A stretch of 64,000 nucleotides of DNA, from assembly GCF_900170025.1 (NCBI RefSeq), contig NZ_FWEX01000006.1, positions 1,759,089 through 1,823,088 of the forward strand, in the 5' to 3' direction. The position numbers and the translations under genes were made by a program. Source of the DNA: Nitrospira sp. ND1. GTDB lineage: Bacteria > Nitrospirota > Nitrospiria > Nitrospirales > Nitrospiraceae. The notes beneath the pieces are model-generated. The model was not told where the DNA came from, did no database searches, and worked only from the letters and a program-made list of their open reading frames with translations. Shown piece after piece: positions 36,094 through 44,770 of the stretch (positions are counted from its first letter, which is position 1; the number at the start of each line of letters is the position of its first letter).

Positions 36094-37349
36094 GCATGCC
36101 CCGCCGTGAGCGCCTGACAGGCCGTCATGGCGCTCTTCACGCCGTCTTCATGGAAACCGAAGCCCCAATAGGCCCCGCAATACCACGTCCGGCGACGTCC
36201 GTTGATCTCCCCATGCCGTTGCTGCGCGGCGATCGCTTCGGGGGAAAAGACCGGATGGTGATACGTGATGCGCTGGAGAATCGTCGCCGGATCGATCGCC
36301 GCGCTGTGATTCAACGTCACGCAGAAATCGTACGGCGCGCTCAGCCCCTGGAGTCGATTCATGTGATAGGTCACCAAGGCATGGTCCGGCGGGTTCGGCA
36401 CCAGATGATAGTTCCAGGCCGCCCAGGCCAGGCGGCGTCTCGGAAGAAGCGATCGGTCTATGTGCAACACGGCTTCATTCGGTTGATAACGGATCGCCCC
36501 GAGAATTTCCTTCTCCAGGGGAGACGGGTCCGCTAACAGCGCCAACGCCTGGTCGCTATGGCAGGCGAGAAGGACTCCGTCGAATGACTCGGTCCGGTGG
36601 ATCCCGCGAGGGTCGCATCCCCGCACCTCGACACGGTCCGCGTAACGAGTGACCGATTCCACCGGAGACTGAAGCCGGATGCGGTCACGGAAGGGCCGCA
36701 CCAGGCGCTCGACATATTGCCGGGAGCCGCCGGTCACCACCCTCCAGGTCGGACGCGCATCGACCGACAACATGCCGTGGTTCTTGAAAAACTGAACGAG
36801 GTACCGCACCGGAAACTCCCGCATCGTGGCGCGGCCGGCCGACCAGATGGCCCCTGCCATGGGAACGATGTAGTGACGAATAAACGCCGGCGAGTAGCGA
36901 TTCTGCTCCAGATACGCGCCCAGCGAAGGGCCCGGGCCCGGTTGATCCAGCAATTCCAGGGACTCCCGATTGAAGCGGAGAATATCCCGGATCATGCGAT
37001 AGAACGAGGGCCGCAGCAGATTGCGCCGCTGGGCGAAGAGGCTGTTCAACGAGGTGCCGTTATACTCCAGCCCGGTTTCTTCGCAACGCACACTGAAGCT
37101 CATGTCGCTCGGCTGTGAGGCCACACCCAGGCGATCCAGCAGGGCCATAAAATTCGGGTAGGTCCAGTCATTGAATACGATAAAACCGGTATCGATCGCA
37201 TAGGTCGTCCCCTGCAGATTGACATCGACCGTGTTGGTATGACCCCCGATGTACGCACCGGCCTCGAAGATTGTGAGGTCATGATCCCGGTGGAGCACAT
37301 GCGCCGCCGTCATCCCCGCAATGCCCGTTCCGACAATGGCGAGCTTCAT
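36090..37349 (-). CDS. FAD-dependent amine-oxidase-like oxidoreductase
   Basis: About 419 residues. The dinucleotide motif [18 protein letters not shown] at the N terminus binds FAD, followed by [21 protein letters not shown]-like and C-terminal features ([23 protein letters not shown]) place it in the NAD(P)/FAD amine-oxidase superfamily. The length matches proteins that pair with DUF1365 and CFA-like methyltransferases. A desaturase or oxidase role on methylated acyl chains is plausible. The open frame extends to 37568, but the real start is ATG 37349, overlapping the SDR gene by 4 bases. Confidence 0.9.
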   Translation of the reverse strand: MKLAIVGTGIAGMTAAHVLHRDHDLTIFEAGAYIGGHTNTVDVNLQGTTYAIDTGFIVFNDWTYPNFMALLDRLGVASQPSDMSFSVRCEETGLEYNGTSLNSLFAQRRNLLRPSFYRMIRDILRFNRESLELLDQPGPGPSLGAYLEQNRYSPAFIRHYIVPMAGAIWSAGRATMREFPVRYLVQFFKNHGMLSVDARPTWRVVTGGSRQYVERLVRPFRDRIRLQSPVESVTRYADRVEVRGCDPRGIHRTESFDGVLLACHSDQALALLADPSPLEKEILGAIRYQPNEAVLHIDRSLLPRRRLAWAAWNYHLVPNPPDHALVTYHMNRLQGLSAPYDFCVTLNHSAAIDPATILQRITYHHPVFSPEAIAAQQRHGEINGRRRTWYCGAYWGFGFHEDGVKSAMTACQALTAGHA

Positions 37350-38116
37350 GACTGCTTCACCATCCTGGCGCAGAGGCCGATGTACCAGCGGCTCGGGAGC
37401 AGGGTCAGGAACTTGAAGAGCAGGCTGAATCGCCGCGGGAAATGAATCTCCGGCTTCCGGGCCTCGATCCCGTCGACGATGCGTCTGGCCGCGTCCTCGG
37501 CTTCGATCCTGAACGGCATCGGGAAATCGTTCCGGTCGGTCAACGGTGTCCGTACGAACCCCGGACACACGACCGACACGCTGATACCTTCGGGCGCGAG
37601 ATCGACTTGCAGCGATTCGAAGAGGTTCTTGATCGCCGCCTTCGACGCCCCGTAGGCTTCGGAGCGAGGCAACCCGCGATAGGCCACCGTACTGCTCATC
37701 CCCACGAGCTGCGGCGCCGGTGACTGCCGCAGCAGCGGGAGCGCCGCTTCAATCCCATAAACCATGCTCAGGAAGTTGGTGCGGATCGTCCGCTCGAACA
37801 GCGCACTGTCGAATGCCGCCACATCCACGTACTCGCAGGTGCCGGCGTTGAGAAAGGCAATGTCCAGGCCCCCTGCGCGGCGATGCATGTCGTTCACCGC
37901 GAGCTGATTGGCGGCCCGGTCGGTCACATCGAAAGGAAGCGCCGTGACGCGATCGTCTCCGCATTCACGGACGAGCTCGTTGAGCGCCGATTCGTTCCGC
38001 GCCGAGGCAAAAACGGTGGCCCCACGACGAACGAGTTCCAGCGTGACCGCCCGGCCGATACCGGTCGAGGCGCCGGTCACCCACACCCGTCGAGCATTGA
38101 GACTGGTTCGGCTCAT
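37346..38116 (-). CDS. Short-chain dehydrogenase/reductase
   Basis: 256 residues with a complete Rossmann SDR core: TGASTGIGRAV (cofactor binding), LNAG, MSSTVAYRG, and the catalytic YGASK. A C-terminal membrane-leaning helix (LLFKFLTLLPSRWYIGLCARMV) fits lipid-related SDRs. Substrate unknown. It sits in the same coupled block as the FAD oxidase. Confidence 0.92.
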   Translation of the reverse strand: MSRTSLNARRVWVTGASTGIGRAVTLELVRRGATVFASARNESALNELVRECGDDRVTALPFDVTDRAANQLAVNDMHRRAGGLDIAFLNAGTCEYVDVAAFDSALFERTIRTNFLSMVYGIEAALPLLRQSPAPQLVGMSSTVAYRGLPRSEAYGASKAAIKNLFESLQVDLAPEGISVSVVCPGFVRTPLTDRNDFPMPFRIEAEDAARRIVDGIEARKPEIHFPRRFSLLFKFLTLLPSRWYIGLCARMVKQS

Positions 38117-38119
38117 GGG

Positions 38120-38536
38120 TCACACTCGGCCTTTGATCGTCCGGATGAGCATGCCGATCAGCGGGAGCTGCTCGTACACCATCGCACCGGCATCGAAGTA
38201 GTCGCGGTGGTAGAACACCTTGTCCCGAAAACGAATGAGCGTTGAACCGGGAACCGTCACCACTGCTCCGGCATTGAGCCTCGGGTGATTCAGCTGCATG
38301 GTCCAGGTCAATACGGCACAATTGCCTTGCCGGACATCGTCCTCGAACCGGAATGAACAGGCCTCCACCTGCGCGTAGAGCGCAGCCAAATATTGGCGCA
38401 GGGCGGGGAGTCCGTCGATCCGGTGAAAGGGGTCTTGAAACTCGATGTCGTCGCTGTACAACTCGTTCAGCAATCCCAACGAGCGAACCGACAGTCCGCT
38501 GTAGATCTGTTTGAATCGTTCGACAACCGGTTGCAC
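38120..38536 (-). CDS. SnoaL/NTF2-like small protein (GTG start)
   Basis: 138 residues with the NTF2 cone signature (RFKQIYSGLSVRSLGLLNELYSDDIEFQDPFHRIDGLPALRQYLAALY, then VPGSTLIRFRDKVFYHRDYFDAG). It may bind a hydrophobic ligand or act as an isomerase or hydrolase. The GTG start has AGGAG 9 bases upstream. It ends 3 bases before the SDR gene. This partner is common in photolyase/CFA clusters. Confidence 0.85.
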   Translation of the reverse strand: MQPVVERFKQIYSGLSVRSLGLLNELYSDDIEFQDPFHRIDGLPALRQYLAALYAQVEACSFRFEDDVRQGNCAVLTWTMQLNHPRLNAGAVVTVPGSTLIRFRDKVFYHRDYFDAGAMVYEQLPLIGMLIRTIKGRV

Positions 38537-38615
38537 GACAGCGGACTCCTCTCCTGCTCTTCTACGAAGGAACCTGAGGGACGGATTCTTTCAGCGCCCC
38601 CCATCATCACCGGCG

Positions 38616-39215
38616 CTAGCCCCCCTCCCGCCGGTGCATGAGCCCCTCTTTCAACGCTTCATTGATCGGATCAGGGCCGAGCCAGATGGCGAAATACGCG
38701 GCGGCGAAGTCGGCCCCCTCCACAATGCCCTTCCGCTCGCCGTTCAAGGCGAGTTCGGTTCCGACTCCGGGGAGATAGGTCAGCCCGTACCGGTCCCCCG
38801 GCTTCACGTCCTGATAGAGCCGATGGAGCTGCTCGATGCGAGGCTTCAGGCGCGTGATCGTGGCCGGCGACATATTGTCGGCCAGCACCTTCATCGCCGC
38901 CCGCCCGAAGTCACCGGCCTGGATGGCTCTGAAGTAGGACAACTCCAGACGCTTCGGCACATCATCCAACACGCGCTCAGGTTTCGTCCCCGGGGCGAGA
39001 TACAGTGCCCCGACATACACCGTGATCGTACGCAGAAACTTCGCTACCCCCACCCCCTGAAGCGGCATCGGCAGGGGACCGGCCTGGAACGTATCGGCAA
39101 ACGTCACGCCTTCGATTTCAAACGCCCCGCCGATAACGGGCGAGGACACGAGTCCCGAAACCGCCAGCCCGATGACGACGAGCCACTCTGACATGTTCCC
39201 TGATCCGTGCATCAT
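38616..39215 (-). CDS. Exported chalcone-isomerase-like protein
   Basis: 199 residues with a signal peptide (GLAVSGLVSSPVIGGA). The chalcone-isomerase-like fold is indicated by EIEGVTFADTFQAG, LQGVGVAKFLRTITVYVGALYLAPG, KRLELSYFRAIQAGDFGRAA and YLPGVGTELALNGERKGIVEG. Bacterial members are thought to bind fatty acids rather than isomerise flavonoids. Two adjacent ATGs (39215 and 39212) follow GGGAG, and a third at 39194 is possible. It fits a lipid-handling role in the island. Confidence 0.82.
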   Translation of the reverse strand: MMHGSGNMSEWLVVIGLAVSGLVSSPVIGGAFEIEGVTFADTFQAGPLPMPLQGVGVAKFLRTITVYVGALYLAPGTKPERVLDDVPKRLELSYFRAIQAGDFGRAAMKVLADNMSPATITRLKPRIEQLHRLYQDVKPGDRYGLTYLPGVGTELALNGERKGIVEGADFAAAYFAIWLGPDPINEALKEGLMHRREGG

Positions 39216-39278
39216 CCGACTCCCAGGTGACCCCTGACCGGCATCCCGGCCGCACCTCTCCGTACCCAGGAACTCCGG

Positions 39279-39788
39279 TCAGGAGAATCGCCGCACCTGC
39301 TCGGCCAGCGTCCCCGCAACCAGGCTCAAATCAAACGGCCAGGCATAGCGCAACTCGACCCCGGGATACTGCGGTCGAAGATGATCGAGGATTTCAGGAA
39401 TCTCGACTTCCGAATGCGAACCGCCCGGCGTGAACATCGTGGTCGCCACGGTTATGCGGGTCGCTCCCTGCTTGACGAGTTGATCGACCGACTCTTCCAG
39501 CGTGGGTGCGCAAAACTCGTTATAGGCCACTGCAAACAACACATCGCCCAGGTTCGCGCGCAATTGCGCCGCCACCGCTTCAAGCCCGACCTGATACGGA
39601 TCCGTTTCGGCGTTCCTGGGCCACTGGCGGATTTTGGCATCCAATTCCAGTTCTTCGGCCGAGGCCGGTTGTTTCGCCGCGCGCCGCTGCCCCTCCAGCC
39701 GTTTCAATTTCGTCACCAGGTCCTGCGGGCATCCTCTGGGGATACCGCCATGTCCGACGAGAATCACACCCTGTCGCACTGTTGTCAT
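39279..39788 (-). CDS. CbiX/SirB-like protein (sirohydrochlorin chelatase family)
   Basis: 169 residues with one chelatase-like domain. GVILVGHGGIPRGCP opens it, followed by AYNEFCAPTLEESVDQLVKQGATRITVATTMFTPGGSHSEVEIPEIL, which holds the second-half histidine typical of CbiX. In the family this domain inserts Co or Fe into a tetrapyrrole on the way to cobalamin or siroheme. The first-half histidine also appears (GHGG). Start ATG 39788 has GAGGAG at 8 bases. Its place inside a B12-photoreceptor-controlled island is notable. Confidence 0.8.
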   Translation of the reverse strand: MTTVRQGVILVGHGGIPRGCPQDLVTKLKRLEGQRRAAKQPASAEELELDAKIRQWPRNAETDPYQVGLEAVAAQLRANLGDVLFAVAYNEFCAPTLEESVDQLVKQGATRITVATTMFTPGGSHSEVEIPEILDHLRPQYPGVELRYAWPFDLSLVAGTLAEQVRRFS

Positions 39789-39827
39789 GTCATCGCTCCT
39801 CTGATTGAAATTCACACCTGTTTGCAC

Positions 39828-40196
39828 TCACATCGACACCGGGGAATCCAGATACTCCTGGAGATTGGTCTTGCCGTAGCGGCTCGCCGAGTACACCTTC
39901 CGGATGAGTCCGGCCACCAGCGCCATCGCCTTTTTGACGGCCGGCGTCTTCTCGGGATCGGTGGCCGGGAGAAGGCGGACGGTGATGGTCGTTTCGTGCC
40001 GTTTCAGCTGGATGAAAAAACTGCGCGCCGTACCCTGCTCGATCACGACCGCATCCAGCAGCGCTTCCCGGCCGCTCTTCGCCAGGTAGCACTCCTGAAC
40101 CTTGACAATCTCCCCCTCCGTCCGTTGCAACATCGGGGCGAAGGCCTGGTACACAGCCTGGAGTTCACCGGTCGATTCGATCACTACGTGCGGCAT
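39828..40196 (-). CDS. Conserved small protein of unknown function
   Basis: 122 residues, soluble, start supported by AAAGGAG at 6 bases. The N terminus MPHVVIESTGELQAVYQAFAPM resembles the opening of tautomerase-like proteins, but no further motif is convincing. The C-terminal half is basic and helical. It sits between the repetitive element at 40.2 kb and the CbiX-like gene, 39 bases from the latter. I do not recognise it. Confidence 0.7.
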   Translation of the reverse strand: MPHVVIESTGELQAVYQAFAPMLQRTEGEIVKVQECYLAKSGREALLDAVVIEQGTARSFFIQLKRHETTITVRLLPATDPEKTPAVKKAMALVAGLIRKVYSASRYGKTNLQEYLDSPVSM

Positions 40197-40210
40197 CGTC
40201 GCTCCTTTCT

Positions 40211-40380
40211 AACAGGATGCGGAAAAAGTCCGCCAGCGGCGTTCTCGCGGCGCCCAGGGGCTCACCGTACGGCCCGAGTACGTTTCGCCTCTTCGCTTGC
40301 TGCGGCCTTGCTGGACGGCCTTTTTGCGCATCCTGCAGGTTCATGTATTGCGTATCCATCGAGTGTTTCCGCAGCCTGCT
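40211..40380. repeat. Palindromic-ended dispersed element, copy A (MITE-like)
   Basis: Matches the reverse complement of 52574-52782 over most of its length. One end reads AACAGGATGCGGAAAAAG (40211-40228), the other TTTCCGCAGCCTGCT (40366-40380), so the termini are inverted repeats. A third copy of the end (CTTTTTGCGCATCCTGC, 40320-40336) lies inside. It carries no gene. Its right end contributes the TAG stop of the DUF523/DUF1722 gene. Confidence 0.85.
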
Positions 40381-41329
40381 ACACATGATTGCGGAGCATC
40401 AACTCCTTCGGATGCGGATTCAGATACACCTGGTCGCGAATGTATTCGACATCGAAGAGCTGGACGTAGTGTTTGATCAATGTCAGCGGAACAATCAGCG
40501 GCGTGAGTCCCTGGTGGTAATCCGCGATCACACCCAACAGCTCGGCCTTTTCCTGCGCATCCAGTCGTTCTTTGAAATGGCCCAGGATGTGCTGGAGCAC
40601 ATTCACATGTTTTCGCACCGTCGCCTTCGCCGCGAGGGCCTGCATAAACAGTTCGCCGTACCGGATGGCCAGGTCCTTCGGACGATACTCGTTCACCTGC
40701 GCAACCAATCGCCCGAGCTGACGATAGTGCGGGACGCTATGAGCCAGGAGCAGATATTTCTGGATCGTATGAAACCGCACCAACGCCTGCCTCGTGACGC
40801 CGCGCTGTATCAGATCCTGCCAACGACGGTAGCAGAACACCCGCTCGATGAAGTTTTCTCGCAGGAGCGGATCGCAGAGCCGCCCCTCCTCCTCCACCGG
40901 AATGAGCGGAAACCGATCGAGAAAGGCGCGTGCAAACAACCCCACACCCTTTCTGCCTGGCATGCCATGCTCGTTGTAGGTACGAACCCGCTCCACCCCG
41001 CAACTCGGCGAGTCTTTCTTGAACACAAACCCGGACAGGTCCAGCTCCTCAAGATCACCCAGACGCTTCCCGGCCATCGTCTCCAACGCCAGCGTGTGGT
41101 CCCGCCCGCTCTTAATGGCGACCAGCCGCGGCTGTTCGGGATTGCCGATGAGTCGCATCGCTTCACGCGGGGTACCGAGCCCGGCTTCGACTTCCGGGCA
41201 GACCGGCACCCACTCCACGTAGCGGCCCAGAACATCGGTCAGAAACACGTCCCGTTTGTGGCCTCCATCGAAACGGACCTCTTCGCCAAGCAGGCACCGG
41301 CTAATGCCCAGGCGAAGCGGAGTGGTCAT
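40379..41329 (-). CDS. DUF523 and DUF1722 two-domain protein
   Basis: About 316 residues. The N-terminal DUF523 domain has conserved cysteines (GISRCLLGEEVRFDGGHKRD, VPVCPEVEAGLGTPREAMRL, KKDSPSCGVERVR) that could bind a metal or iron-sulfur cluster. The C-terminal DUF1722 (YbgA-like) begins at RRWQDLIQRG and ends LNPHPKELMLRNHV. This fusion commonly neighbours photolyase genes. The start is one of two adjacent ATGs (41332 or 41329) after AGGTG and overlaps the photolyase stop. The stop codon TAG is formed by the end of the repeat element. Confidence 0.88.
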   Translation of the reverse strand: MTTPLRLGISRCLLGEEVRFDGGHKRDVFLTDVLGRYVEWVPVCPEVEAGLGTPREAMRLIGNPEQPRLVAIKSGRDHTLALETMAGKRLGDLEELDLSGFVFKKDSPSCGVERVRTYNEHGMPGRKGVGLFARAFLDRFPLIPVEEEGRLCDPLLRENFIERVFCYRRWQDLIQRGVTRQALVRFHTIQKYLLLAHSVPHYRQLGRLVAQVNEYRPKDLAIRYGELFMQALAAKATVRKHVNVLQHILGHFKERLDAQEKAELLGVIADYHQGLTPLIVPLTLIKHYVQLFDVEYIRDQVYLNPHPKELMLRNHV

Positions 41330-42774
41330 CATGCCTTCACCTGCCCCTTTCCGAGATCCAAATATTCCTGGCGCGCTTGCCGATGGTCCACGATCGGCTC
41401 CGGATAATCCGATCCGATGCGGCATCCGGCCTGCACCTGTTCCAACGGCGGCATGAGATGCGGCTCATGAATCCATTTCGTGGGCACGTGCTTGAGTTCC
41501 GGGACATAGCGGCGAAGATATTCCCCCTCGGCATCGAACTTTTCGCTCTGGATTCTCGGATTAAAAATCCTGTAGCCCTGCATGGCATCCGTCCCCGTCG
41601 AGGCGCACCATTGCCAGTTGCCGTTGTTGGCGGCCAGGTCTCCGTCGACGAGCCGTTCCATGAAATAGCGCTCTCCGCTCTGCCAATCGATCCGGAGATC
41701 CTTCACCAGAAACGAGGCGACCACCATTCGCACGCGATTGTGCATCCATCCCGTCTGGTTCAATTGGCGCATGCCGGCATCCACAATCGGGTAGCCCGTG
41801 AGGCCCTGAGACCAGGCGGCAAACAACCGGTCGCGCTCAGGCCCCGCTGGTCTGGGCTCGGGAAGTCCCGGTTTCGCTTTGAACGGCCCATGCGCCACGT
41901 GGGGAAACGCCGTGAGGACTTGCTGAAAAAATTCCCGCCAGACCAGTTCATCGATCCAGGTGAAGACGTCCGCGCGCGACACCGCGCCGCCTTGTGCAAG
42001 CGCGTTCAGCGCCGCATGCACCAACGTGCGTGCGGAGATCGTCCCGAAACGCAGATGGGGAGACAACTTGGAGGTACCGTCGCTCGCCGGAAGATTTCTG
42101 CCGGTCACATACTGATGAACCGGCCCCCCCAGGAACCACTGCAGCCTGGCATGCGCAGCCTGTTCACCCGGCTGGATCCACATCGGCACCGACTCATATC
42201 CGAGATCCGTCACTGAAGGCCATTCCCGCGAGTCAGAAGCGGATGCCTTGCCGGCCGGCGGAAACGAGGGAATGCCCAGCAGAGGAGGGGCAGCGGCCCG
42301 CCATTTTGCCCACCAGCGGTCGCGATACGCGCTGTAGCGCTGAAACGGATCTCCGCTCAGCCCGCGCACTTCCTCCGCTTCGAACACGACATGGTCCTTG
42401 AACGTCCTGACCGTGCGACCCTGTTGTGCCAGCCGCTGCTGAACGGTGCGATCCCGCTCCAGCGCCGCCGGTTCATAGTCCCGGTTCCAATACACTGCAT
42501 CGACCTTGAAGTCGGACGCCGCCTGCATGACCGATTCAATCGGATCGCCCATCCGCCAGGCGAGGGACACGCCGTGCAGGGCCAGGGACCGGCGCAACTC
42601 CTCCAGACACCCCAGCATGAACCCGACGCAGGCGGAACCGAAGACGTGCGAACGCAGCAGCGGTTCATCGAACACGAACAGCGGCACAATCTCCTGACAT
42701 TCCTGACACGCCGCCGACAGGGCGGGGTTGTCACGGAGCCGGAGATCTCGACGCAACCAGACCAGACCCTTCAT
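41329..42774 (-). CDS. phrB: Deoxyribodipyrimidine photolyase
   Basis: 481 residues. It repairs UV-induced cyclobutane pyrimidine dimers with blue light. The N-terminal antenna-binding domain starts KGLVWLRRDLRLRDNPAL. The C-terminal FAD domain shows SKLSPHLRFGTIS, WREFFQQVL and GYPIVDAGMRQLNQTGWMHNRVRMVVASFLVKDLRIDWQSGERYFMERLVDGDLAANNGNWQW. The start at ATG 42774 has GAGG at 8 bases. It overlaps the preceding membrane-protein gene by 4 bases. It is the clearest photoprotective gene in the island. Confidence 0.96.
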   Translation of the reverse strand: MKGLVWLRRDLRLRDNPALSAACQECQEIVPLFVFDEPLLRSHVFGSACVGFMLGCLEELRRSLALHGVSLAWRMGDPIESVMQAASDFKVDAVYWNRDYEPAALERDRTVQQRLAQQGRTVRTFKDHVVFEAEEVRGLSGDPFQRYSAYRDRWWAKWRAAAPPLLGIPSFPPAGKASASDSREWPSVTDLGYESVPMWIQPGEQAAHARLQWFLGGPVHQYVTGRNLPASDGTSKLSPHLRFGTISARTLVHAALNALAQGGAVSRADVFTWIDELVWREFFQQVLTAFPHVAHGPFKAKPGLPEPRPAGPERDRLFAAWSQGLTGYPIVDAGMRQLNQTGWMHNRVRMVVASFLVKDLRIDWQSGERYFMERLVDGDLAANNGNWQWCASTGTDAMQGYRIFNPRIQSEKFDAEGEYLRRYVPELKHVPTKWIHEPHLMPPLEQVQAGCRIGSDYPEPIVDHRQARQEYLDLGKGQVKA

Positions 42775-43202
42775 AGGGGAACCTCGGGAGAGGAGGACGC
42801 CAGCCGCTGCGCCGGAGGAACAGGATCGGCGAACAGGATTCGCCGCCAGGCCACATAACAGAGAAACAAGGCTGTGGTGGCCATGAAGCCCGTGCGTAAC
42901 TGATGGAACCCGAATTGAAACTGGTTCATCAATTCGCTGGTAAGACCGAAGCCCCCATACGCCATGGCCAAGCCCCAGGCCCACGGACGCAGAAACAGAA
43001 ACCCGTAACCGATCAGAAAATGCACGGCCGGCGAATGGAGCTTGACCACATAGGCCAGCGGACCGGTGATCGTGACGCCGAACAGTTTCAACGCATAGGC
43101 GGGAAAAAATTCGATGATCAGCACATCGATCAATCCCACCAGCAGAAAGAGCGCCCCGAACAGTTTGATATCGATGCCTCGTGAAGTCGTGTGCGCGGTC
43201 AT
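42771..43202 (-). CDS. Four-helix membrane protein of unknown function
   Basis: 143 residues with four predicted membrane helices (LFGALFLLVGLIDVLIIEFF, ITGPLAYVVKLHSPAVHFLIGYGFLFL, WAWGLAMAYGGFGLTSELM, LRTGFMATTALFLCYVAWRRILF). A purine-rich AAGGAG lies 9-10 bases before ATG 43202. It is coupled to the photolyase by an ATGA overlap, so co-expression is certain in practice; the function is not known. Confidence 0.72.
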   Translation of the reverse strand: MTAHTTSRGIDIKLFGALFLLVGLIDVLIIEFFPAYALKLFGVTITGPLAYVVKLHSPAVHFLIGYGFLFLRPWAWGLAMAYGGFGLTSELMNQFQFGFHQLRTGFMATTALFLCYVAWRRILFADPVPPAQRLASSSPEVPL

Positions 43203-43250
43203 ATTCTCATGCTCCTTCCCCGCGGACGGACTCGCTGGACCCGTGCTCAT

Positions 43251-43775
43251 TCATCGAACCCAGGAATCCGGAAACGCCCGCCACCATTCGGTGGGATGTG
43301 TGTGCCGCCACTGCGCCTGCTCCTGCCAGAGACGATCGGCCGTGACCCTGTTCAACCGTACCGCCATCGCGGCGCTGACATCGGATTGCTGGCGCACGCT
43401 GGTTTGAATCATTTCCTTCGCCATGCGAGCCAGGCCGCCCGGTGGATCGACGAGATCCTCCGTGTGGCGATAGGCGAGGTTCAGATACAACTGTTCCACG
43501 GCCGTCCAACTCTCATCCTTGGACAGCTGTTCGAGGTAGGCGTCGATCGCCTGATAGACATAGGTGAGCTGAAGGTAGGCCTCTGCCGACGGCCGCTCCT
43601 GAATGGCCTGCTCACAGGCCTCCAGCGCCCGGCGATAGTCGCCCGCCATCAGGAATAACCCCGTTCTCTCGACGATCGAGGTCCGCGAGACAGGCGCCAT
43701 CTGTCCCTGCGCCTCGACTGTGAGCTGTCCGGCCACGATGATCGACAAGCCAAGCGCCGCAAGCATCCGTTTCAC
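43251..43775 (-). CDS. Exported helical protein, TPR-like
   Basis: About 174 residues. A signal peptide (KRMLAALGLSIIVAGQLTVEAQG) is followed by an all-helical body (FLMAGDYRRALEACEQAIQERPSAEAYLQLTYVYQAIDAYLEQL) that resembles one or two TPR units. I take a GTG at 43775, just behind AGG, as the start; the ATG at 43766 is nearly as good. It follows the PDZ protein by 7 bases and may work with it in the periplasm. Confidence 0.65.
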   Translation of the reverse strand: MKRMLAALGLSIIVAGQLTVEAQGQMAPVSRTSIVERTGLFLMAGDYRRALEACEQAIQERPSAEAYLQLTYVYQAIDAYLEQLSKDESWTAVEQLYLNLAYRHTEDLVDPPGGLARMAKEMIQTSVRQQSDVSAAMAVRLNRVTADRLWQEQAQWRHTHPTEWWRAFPDSWVR

Positions 43776-43782
43776 ATGCCAC

Positions 43783-44265
43783 CTATCGGCCCGAGCCGCC
43801 GTGTGATCCCATTTGTCCTTTGTACAGAGTCTGGCCCGAGACACGAGTCACGGAGACCTCGCGCGGACCGCCCTCGCTTTTTACCCCCAACTTCACCACC
43901 GACCCGGGCTCGCCCCGAACCATGAGGGCCACTTGTTCGTAGGTCTTTCCGGTCACGGCCACACCGTCTACGGTGGTCAGCTCATCCCCTGGCTTGAGCC
44001 CGGCCTTCTCCGCCGGTCCATCGGGCAATACGTGCGCGACATAGAGCACGGCCGTGTCGCCCACACGCTCCGCCCCGACGTGCAGCGACACACCGATCAC
44101 GCCGTCCGGAATCGTGGCTTCCAAACCGAATGTGGGTGCCGGCGCCCCTGCCTTCTCCTGCCCCTCGCTTGCCCAGGCGGTGACGGTTACGACAGACGAG
44201 TAATTCAGGCAGATGCTCAAGAACCCTACGACCAAGTATGCGGAAGTATTGATGTGCTTTTTCAT
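43783..44265 (-). CDS. Exported PDZ-domain protein without protease domain
   Basis: 160 residues: a signal peptide (ending near TAWASEG), a short linker, and one PDZ domain (IGVSLHVGAERVGDTAVLYVAHVLPDGPAEKAGLKPGDELTTVDGVAVTGKTYEQVALMVRGEPGSVVKLGV). The carboxylate-binding loop is present (IGVSL). No protease domain is attached, so it is probably an adaptor or peptide binder. The start at 44265 follows AAGGGAG at 8 bases. Confidence 0.83.
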   Translation of the reverse strand: MKKHINTSAYLVVGFLSICLNYSSVVTVTAWASEGQEKAGAPAPTFGLEATIPDGVIGVSLHVGAERVGDTAVLYVAHVLPDGPAEKAGLKPGDELTTVDGVAVTGKTYEQVALMVRGEPGSVVKLGVKSEGGPREVSVTRVSGQTLYKGQMGSHGGSGR

Positions 44266-44287
44266 CGTCCATCTCCCTTCGTGACAA

Positions 44288-44770
44288 TCAGAATTGACGC
44301 GCAACGCCCACCAAACATAAGCCCGCCAGCAACACCAGTGAGTTCAGATAGAGGGACCGTTGATGCAATCGATCCCAGGCCCGCTTCAACGTCGCATCGA
44401 CGACCCCGTGCTGTTCCTGTTCCTTCAGCCGATCGCGCATCGCATTACTCTGCGGAGTGAGAGGCGACCGGCAATAGGATTCTGCCGCGAGAACCACCAG
44501 CCAGATACCGCCTGCGATCAGCACCGGCAGATTCCAGCCACGTGTGCTCCCGAGCACGGTGACCGACAACAGCCCGGCCGCAGCGGCTCCCATGCCAAGC
44601 ACATAGTAGGCAGGAAAGAGCCGGCGCACGACCTTGCCGAAAGCATCCTGGTCCAGGTTCTGGGCCAGAATCGGCGCCACCACAAACGACAGCAGCACGA
44701 CCTTGCCGACCAAGACCGCAACAGCCAAGGCCTGCAGGTACTGCATCACCGGGTCGAGGAAGGCAGACAT
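44288..44770 (-). CDS. DUF4149-like membrane protein
   Basis: 160 residues with four hydrophobic helices (LQALAVAVLVGKVVLLSFVVAPIL, AYYVLGMGAAAAGLLSVTVLG, LPVLIAGGIWLVVLAAESYC, LYLNSLVLLAGLCLVGVA). The arrangement with FVVAPILAQNLD and FGKVVRRLFPAYYV resembles DUF4149/TMEM205-type proteins. AAGGAGG lies 8 bases before the start. It overlaps the epimerase gene by 25 bases. Confidence 0.78.
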   Translation of the reverse strand: MSAFLDPVMQYLQALAVAVLVGKVVLLSFVVAPILAQNLDQDAFGKVVRRLFPAYYVLGMGAAAAGLLSVTVLGSTRGWNLPVLIAGGIWLVVLAAESYCRSPLTPQSNAMRDRLKEQEQHGVVDATLKRAWDRLHQRSLYLNSLVLLAGLCLVGVARQF

